From Yamadazyma tenuis (lineage: Eukaryota > Ascomycota > Pichiomycetes > Serinales > Debaryomycetaceae), in NCBI RefSeq assembly GCF_029203305.1, contig NC_089465.1, positions 744,001-808,000 of the forward strand: a DNA stretch of 64,000 bases, in the 5' to 3' direction. Within the stretch, counting starts at the first letter, position 1. The number at the start of each line of letters is the position of its first letter. Of the stretch, positions 59,398-64,000 are shown piece after piece. The position numbers and the translations under genes were made by a program. Under the pieces are notes generated by a model, which was given only the letters and a program-made list of their open reading frames with translations, did not search any database and was not told the DNA's origin.

Positions 59398-61887
59398 TTA
59401 TTCTACATCATCGAAATCAACCAAACTGTCCCGCAACTTACCGATTTTTACGGCCAAATTATTGAACTCAAATCTCTGGCAAATTTTTGAGGCTGCAATT
59501 AATGCCTTATCGTTCTTCATCAATTTGGCAATGGAGTATGACTTGGGTAAATTACCTTGCTTGCAAGTATCAGCAAACAATTTTAACAAGGATTTGTCAA
59601 ACAAATTGCTATAGTAGGCTAACTTGTCACTGATCTCGTCGTTGAATTCTTGGTAGTCTTGATCAGTTAGGGAGTCATTGGTGATTATGCCCATGGCTTT
59701 AGCTTTCACGTAGTTTTCTTCGTAATCTTCGTCCTCTTGTTGTTCTGATTGACTAGTGTCTATGTGGTTAATCGGCATCTTGATCAGGAGTTCAATCGGC
59801 ATGGCTAACGGAAACCCTGGGTATTGGTCATTATTCTTCAGCAAAATACAGTTTAATTTGTCACCGAATAATCCTAATGGCCAACACTTCCAGTTCTTCT
59901 TACTGGCATTATTATTATCGGTCACTTCCTGGGCACAGTTCAAAATCGGTATCCACTTACTGTTGGATGGTTCTCTCCATGACGACAAAATCATCAAAGT
60001 ATCATCATTTCCTGGAACAAGGCATGGATCATTGTATTCATTGAAAAAGATCCCCTTTATCAATGGGCTCTTCCAATCTGATTTCAACGGTAATATAGCA
60101 TCTTGCTGAATGAACTTGTAATCATAACAATTGATAATGGAAAAGGAATACAAGTTAACTGACAACCGAGATACGAGGAAAATGGAGTTGATACTTGATG
60201 CAATGACAGAAACGATTGGGTTGACTTTGATGATATTCACACACAAGCCCTGCTGATTGTAGAACCTTAAATACCCAAGGGAAGTTCCCACAACCACAAT
60301 GGAATCTTCGTTATCAGTTATGGAGATGGAGGTAAGATACTCTCCGGTGTGTAAAGGGATTTTTTTATCCCAGCTCTCTTGGTCACTTTCATGACTTCTA
60401 TAGTACAATGAGCCATATGACTTACTTGATTGGTAGTTGGAGTGTCCTAATAACACCCCATGACGATTGATGCCACATAAATCAAATTTGTGGTAATCAT
60501 TGAAGTGATAATCTTTGTTGACTGATCTATCAAAGAAAGAAACGGTAATACTTTGTTGCAGACCTTCCGTTTCATCAGTCTTAACCACCCACACATAACC
60601 AATCGAGTTCATAGTTAAATAACGCCTTTCAACATTAGCAGATCTACTGAAGGGTGTCGAACCAGGTGAGTATGGCAAGAGATCTCCTTCAACAGCTGAT
60701 TGACTAATTGTAATCTTACCATCATTACCTCTATGACGCTTTTTATGGCGATCCAAAACAGATCCAACATCTTTGTTGTAGTAGGGAAAATCTTCATCGC
60801 TTTCATCTTCAGCATCTATAATAGAATCGTCAAATGCATTTCTGTTAATACCGTTTGGTTCAGCATCAGAATTACTGGCTAACACATCCGTGTTGCTCCC
60901 ACCATCATCATCAATATCACCCAAAGATCCCTTTGAAGCAGAGTCTATGAAATCCTTGATTTGTGTGACAACACCTTTATTGCTACCAAGAAAGAGCTGG
61001 TCTTTGTACCACTCCAAATTGATAAACAAGTCTTCACTATTTTCCAAGTCAAACTTATTGGTGACATCACCAGAGACAGAATCGAATACCACAACTTTGA
61101 AATCCTTGTTTAACACAGCTACAGACCTACCATTGGAAGATACTTTGAAGTCAATGATACTGTCAGCATCATTTCCAAATTTAAATTCCTTTTCAAGTTC
61201 CCAGTCTCTATTGTAGGTTCTGATTCCTTCGGAGCTAGGTGTCAACAAAAATTCACCATTCCTAAGCCACTGACATTTTGTGGCAACCAACTCATGTTTA
61301 TGATCGTCTGAATAGTCGATTTCATCCATAGAAGAATGGATTTTACTTGAAACGGCTGATTTCAAGGTTTCGAGCAAATTGGGCTCTTCATTTATCGTTG
61401 AGTAGATCTGCACATCACCATTGGATAAACTGACTGCTAAGATCTCAGCATTCATACAATAGCTGATATTGACAACCTGTTGAGGAAGCTTGATGGAGGA
61501 GGAGGAGTTACCTTCTTCTAAGTTGATGATGATCAACTTATCATCATCTCCTCCACAAACAAGACGTTTACCTTCATTGATTAAAACAGAATCTCTCAAA
61601 GGCAACTCAGATCTGTAAACAATCCCCTTAGACTCGTTGGTATTCAAGTCTACTAATTCCAAGTGTCCAGCCGTATTGGCGACCAATAACTTGTCGTTAG
61701 AAGAAGAAAGACTTGTTAAATTTTCAAGCACATCAACAGATGTAGGCTCTAGTTCAGGGTTATCTATTTTAAAAATCTTCAAAATCCCCACACTGTTCAC
61801 AACAAGGAGCTTATTTATATGAGGGTTGTACTCGACGAGTGAGTTGCCCTCAGGGAAGGCGTTGATCCTATCTCTAGCAAATGCCAT
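59398..61887 (-). CDS. CTF4: Replisome hub protein Ctf4 (And-1)
   Basis: 829 residues from MAFARDRINAFPEGNS; a 50-codon upstream extension is rejected because it covers the promoter. An N-terminal WD40 propeller (about 1-310), an acidic linker, a second SepB-type propeller (about 410-690, YLTMNSIGYVWVV, HNDYHKFDLCGI-like, HTGEYLTSIS) and a C-terminal helical bundle (YYSNLFDKSLLKLFADTCK) make up the family architecture. Ctf4 trimerises and links the CMG helicase to DNA polymerase alpha and other clients. An exact MCB box lies 43 bases upstream. TOM5 is tail to tail with it. Confidence 0.94.
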   Translation of the reverse strand: MAFARDRINAFPEGNSLVEYNPHINKLLVVNSVGILKIFKIDNPELEPTSVDVLENLTSLSSSNDKLLVANTAGHLELVDLNTNESKGIVYRSELPLRDSVLINEGKRLVCGGDDDKLIIINLEEGNSSSSIKLPQQVVNISYCMNAEILAVSLSNGDVQIYSTINEEPNLLETLKSAVSSKIHSSMDEIDYSDDHKHELVATKCQWLRNGEFLLTPSSEGIRTYNRDWELEKEFKFGNDADSIIDFKVSSNGRSVAVLNKDFKVVVFDSVSGDVTNKFDLENSEDLFINLEWYKDQLFLGSNKGVVTQIKDFIDSASKGSLGDIDDDGGSNTDVLASNSDAEPNGINRNAFDDSIIDAEDESDEDFPYYNKDVGSVLDRHKKRHRGNDGKITISQSAVEGDLLPYSPGSTPFSRSANVERRYLTMNSIGYVWVVKTDETEGLQQSITVSFFDRSVNKDYHFNDYHKFDLCGINRHGVLLGHSNYQSSKSYGSLYYRSHESDQESWDKKIPLHTGEYLTSISITDNEDSIVVVGTSLGYLRFYNQQGLCVNIIKVNPIVSVIASSINSIFLVSRLSVNLYSFSIINCYDYKFIQQDAILPLKSDWKSPLIKGIFFNEYNDPCLVPGNDDTLMILSSWREPSNSKWIPILNCAQEVTDNNNASKKNWKCWPLGLFGDKLNCILLKNNDQYPGFPLAMPIELLIKMPINHIDTSQSEQQEDEDYEENYVKAKAMGIITNDSLTDQDYQEFNDEISDKLAYYSNLFDKSLLKLFADTCKQGNLPKSYSIAKLMKNDKALIAASKICQRFEFNNLAVKIGKLRDSLVDFDDVE

Positions 61888-61929
61888 CGTTGAACAGTGG
61901 TTGAGATTTGGTTTTTGACTACATTCGCG

Positions 61930-61935
61930 ACGCGT
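61930..61935. promoter_or_regulatory. MCB box before CTF4
   Basis: ACGCGT, the exact MBF/G1-S site, within CGCGACGCGTTTTG, 43-48 bases before the CTF4 start codon. This fits a DNA-replication gene. Confidence 0.7.
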
Positions 61936-62650
61936 TTTGTTTTTGGTTTGAGCTATAAGCCGCACAAGTTTGCAATCGGATGCGGAACCACTCAAATTGG
62001 TGTCATAGTGCGGACATAGGTCTGTAACAATGCGCAATTAAACAGATAGTCACAAGCATTTAAGTGGCAGCCCAAATGGTTGGTAGTACAGAGGAAAGTG
62101 GAAACGAGGACGCAATTTTTGAGGGTTTTTTCTAGCGCAACTCTGAGGCTTTGAAGGTCATAATAAGCTCCCTATTTAAAGCGCACTGAAATAATCACGT
62201 CAGGGTTCTTCAATGTCAAAGCAAAGTTAAATTGTTTTCAGGCAAGATCGGGGAATTCCAAACTTTAAACAGTGATATGAGTGTGACAACAGGTACAAGG
62301 ACTTGTTCCTTTCGGGTAAGTTCCCGTGAGCGAATATGAAACCAATACCAAGGTGATCACCAAAATAAGAAACCAACGGTAACCTTTTACCCCTAGCCGA
62401 GAGAACTGATGCAATATCGACAAGGAAGAAATCGACTAGAAAATACCTCAATTATTAATAGTCATTCAGGAACCAATTTCTGGTTTTGGAAACTATCAAC
62501 AAAATTCGCAGCCACTGAGGTAATTATGGCAGCGAGCGCAAGTAGGAATGAAACTTGAGCAGAAATAGCCTAATCAGTCTCAAACACATGCTGGCTAGTT
62601 TAAATAAACTGTCCATGCTCTATATTGTATTTATATACCTGCTTTTTATA
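61936..62650. other. Spacer CTF4 to HAK/KUP gene
   Basis: About 700 bases forming the divergent 5' region of CTF4 and the transporter gene. The 74-codon minus ORF at 62227-62451 looks accidental. A TATTTATATA string lies at about 62628-62637. Confidence 0.55.
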
Positions 62651-64000
62651 ATGACAGTGAAGAAGCAACAGTCCATAATAAGCATCACCGAACTAACAAG
62701 GATTAACGAATACCATCGTTACTATGGAGCAATTTCAAGTGAAAGTGAAGAAAGTGAAGAGGACTTTAGTCTTGAAAGTATTGTACCAAAAGCCCATACT
62801 ACACAAACCACGTGGTTTGGTTGTATTTCCATGCTCGGAGTGACATTTAGTGATATCAGCACTTCTCCATTGTACTCGTTCAATACCATGTGCACTTTTC
62901 ACAATCATGAAAGAGAAGACATATATGGATCAGTATCTGTGATATTTTACCTATTTTTAGTCATTGTACTTGTTAAGTACTTATTGGTAGTGGTGTATGT
63001 GGGTAGTTATCGAGGTAAAGGAGGTCATATCGCGGTGCTTGCCAAAATAGCTTCCGTCAAATACAACTGGATTATAAAACTCATATGTTTCATTGGCTGC
63101 TCACTTGTCTTATCCAATGCTGTTCTAAATCCCACAACTTCTGTATTGAGTGCAGTAGAAGGTATAAAAATAGCATGTCCTGGGTTTGGATATATGTATT
63201 TGGGTGTTTGTATCTTGTTGGTGATGCTTATGTTACAGAGATTCAAGAGTGCTACCATTGTCACGCTGATGATTTCTCCAATAATATTCGTTTGGTTAAT
63301 ATGCTTGGCTTTTATTGGAGTATACAATATACTCATGGAACCTCAAATAGTGCAAGCATTCAACCCTATATTTACTTATCGTTTTGTGGGAAAGTATGGG
63401 ATTAGGTGCTTGAGCAGTGCCTTTTTAACGGTTACAGGAGCAGAAACCTTATTCACAGACTTCCAGACGGTTAATAGACTAGCTATCCAGCTAAATATGG
63501 CATGTTTTGTGTACCCTTGTTTAATGCTTAGTTACTTTGGACAAGCAGCTTATATTGTGAACCATAAACATACCAGCCAAAATGTGTTTTACAGTTCTAT
63601 CCCTGGTGGACCATCGAGTCCACTATTCTGGTTTATTCTTGCACAAGCAACACTATCCACAATTGTGGCAAGTCAATCAGCATTTCTGGGGGTCTTCACC
63701 ATCACTAACCAACTTATTCACTGTAGGAGTTTTCCCAAATTAAAGGTGCAAAAATTGGTTAATTCTCACAAGGTATTTATTCCTTTCATCAATTATATTC
63801 TTATGCTTGGACCAATTGCTGCAGCTTTAGTGTTCAGAGACACCACCAGAATCACTTACGCTTACAGTCTTGCAATCGCAATGGACTTTATCATCACAAC
63901 TATATTGGTTGAAATTACATTGGTCATAGTCTACCAGTCCAAATTTGCAGCCATAGGATTCGCCGTATTCATTCCTTTGGAAATTGCCATTATAACCGCT
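62651..64000 (+). CDS. HAK/KUP-family potassium transporter, divergent, 3' end missing
   Basis: The frame is open for 450 codons to the window edge, so the C-terminal part is missing. Residues 1-54 are polar and acidic; membrane helices follow. The KUP entry motif appears as GVTFSDISTSPLY (63-75). Later family blocks are SVLSAVEGI, TGAETLFTDF, VYPCLMLSYFGQAAYIVNH, FYSSIPGG, ASQSAFLGVFTITNQ and VFIPFINYILMLGP. HAK/KUP proteins import K+ with H+. Conserved Gly and Asp positions of the usual motifs are changed (see findings). In-frame ATGs at 62588 and 62615 would add a hydrophobic leader; 62651 is preferred. Confidence 0.85.
   Translation, partial: MTVKKQQSIISITELTRINEYHRYYGAISSESEESEEDFSLESIVPKAHTTQTTWFGCISMLGVTFSDISTSPLYSFNTMCTFHNHEREDIYGSVSVIFYLFLVIVLVKYLLVVVYVGSYRGKGGHIAVLAKIASVKYNWIIKLICFIGCSLVLSNAVLNPTTSVLSAVEGIKIACPGFGYMYLGVCILLVMLMLQRFKSATIVTLMISPIIFVWLICLAFIGVYNILMEPQIVQAFNPIFTYRFVGKYGIRCLSSAFLTVTGAETLFTDFQTVNRLAIQLNMACFVYPCLMLSYFGQAAYIVNHKHTSQNVFYSSIPGGPSSPLFWFILAQATLSTIVASQSAFLGVFTITNQLIHCRSFPKLKVQKLVNSHKVFIPFINYILMLGPIAAALVFRDTTRITYAYSLAIAMDFIITTILVEITLVIVYQSKFAAIGFAVFIPLEIAIITA

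Overview
This window is nuclear DNA of a budding yeast. It holds 43 protein genes at high density, mostly intronless, including standard yeast housekeeping proteins (Rpn8, Rpc40, Cdc7, Ctf4, Erg7, Sec17, Utp22, Tom5). The few introns carry GTATGT or GTACGT donors and TACTAAC branch points. CTG codons are very scarce: I read none in RPC40 and one in CDC7. In GPN2 a CTG codon falls where relatives have a polar residue. Together with a CYP52-type P450 and a POX18-type peroxisomal sterol-carrier protein, this points to an alkane/fatty-acid-using yeast of the CUG-Ser clade (Debaryomyces/Meyerozyma/Yamadazyma-like). The species is not determined. Protein descriptions use the standard code, so each CTG may really be Ser.

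Layout. 0-7 kb: CPS1 (5' end outside the window), COX10, RPN8, GPN2, RBL2, BUD27. 8-11.5 kb: ACH1 and MDJ1. 11.5-15.2 kb: a doubtful or broken small gene, NUP2, RPS25. 15.4-25.9 kb: COQ10, a PH-domain gene, ALB1, TFB1, COA1, an SKG1-like gene, OMA1, an unknown mitochondrial protein, an RTS2/KIN17 gene. 26.4-31.3 kb is lipid-oriented: POX18 and CYP52 in convergent orientation, then a CSR1-like Sec14-family gene. 31.6-35.2 kb holds two unrecognised genes, one a histidine-rich membrane protein with three kinds of internal repeat. 35.2-48.5 kb: CDC7, MRPS35 (spliced), a p24 protein, RPC40, a DUF1746 gene, UTP22, ERG7, SEC17. 48.5-54.4 kb: a siderophore-transporter-like gene and GUT2 around a 1.9 kb spacer. 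54.5-64 kb: a spliced Zn2Cys6 regulator, an IFRD-family gene, NAT3, TOM5, CTF4 and a divergent HAK/KUP potassium-transporter gene running off the right edge.

There is no operon-like cluster. Mitochondrial genes are frequent (COX10, ACH1, MDJ1, COQ10, COA1, OMA1, MRPS35, GUT2, TOM5). Promoter motifs fit function in several places: PAC sites before ALB1 and RPC40, MCB-type sites before CTF4 and CDC7, three CACGTG boxes before MDJ1. I found no convincing tRNA, rRNA, transposon or CRISPR array. The least explained items are the histidine-rich repeat protein, the HAK/KUP gene with altered signature residues, and the small gene with an internal stop.
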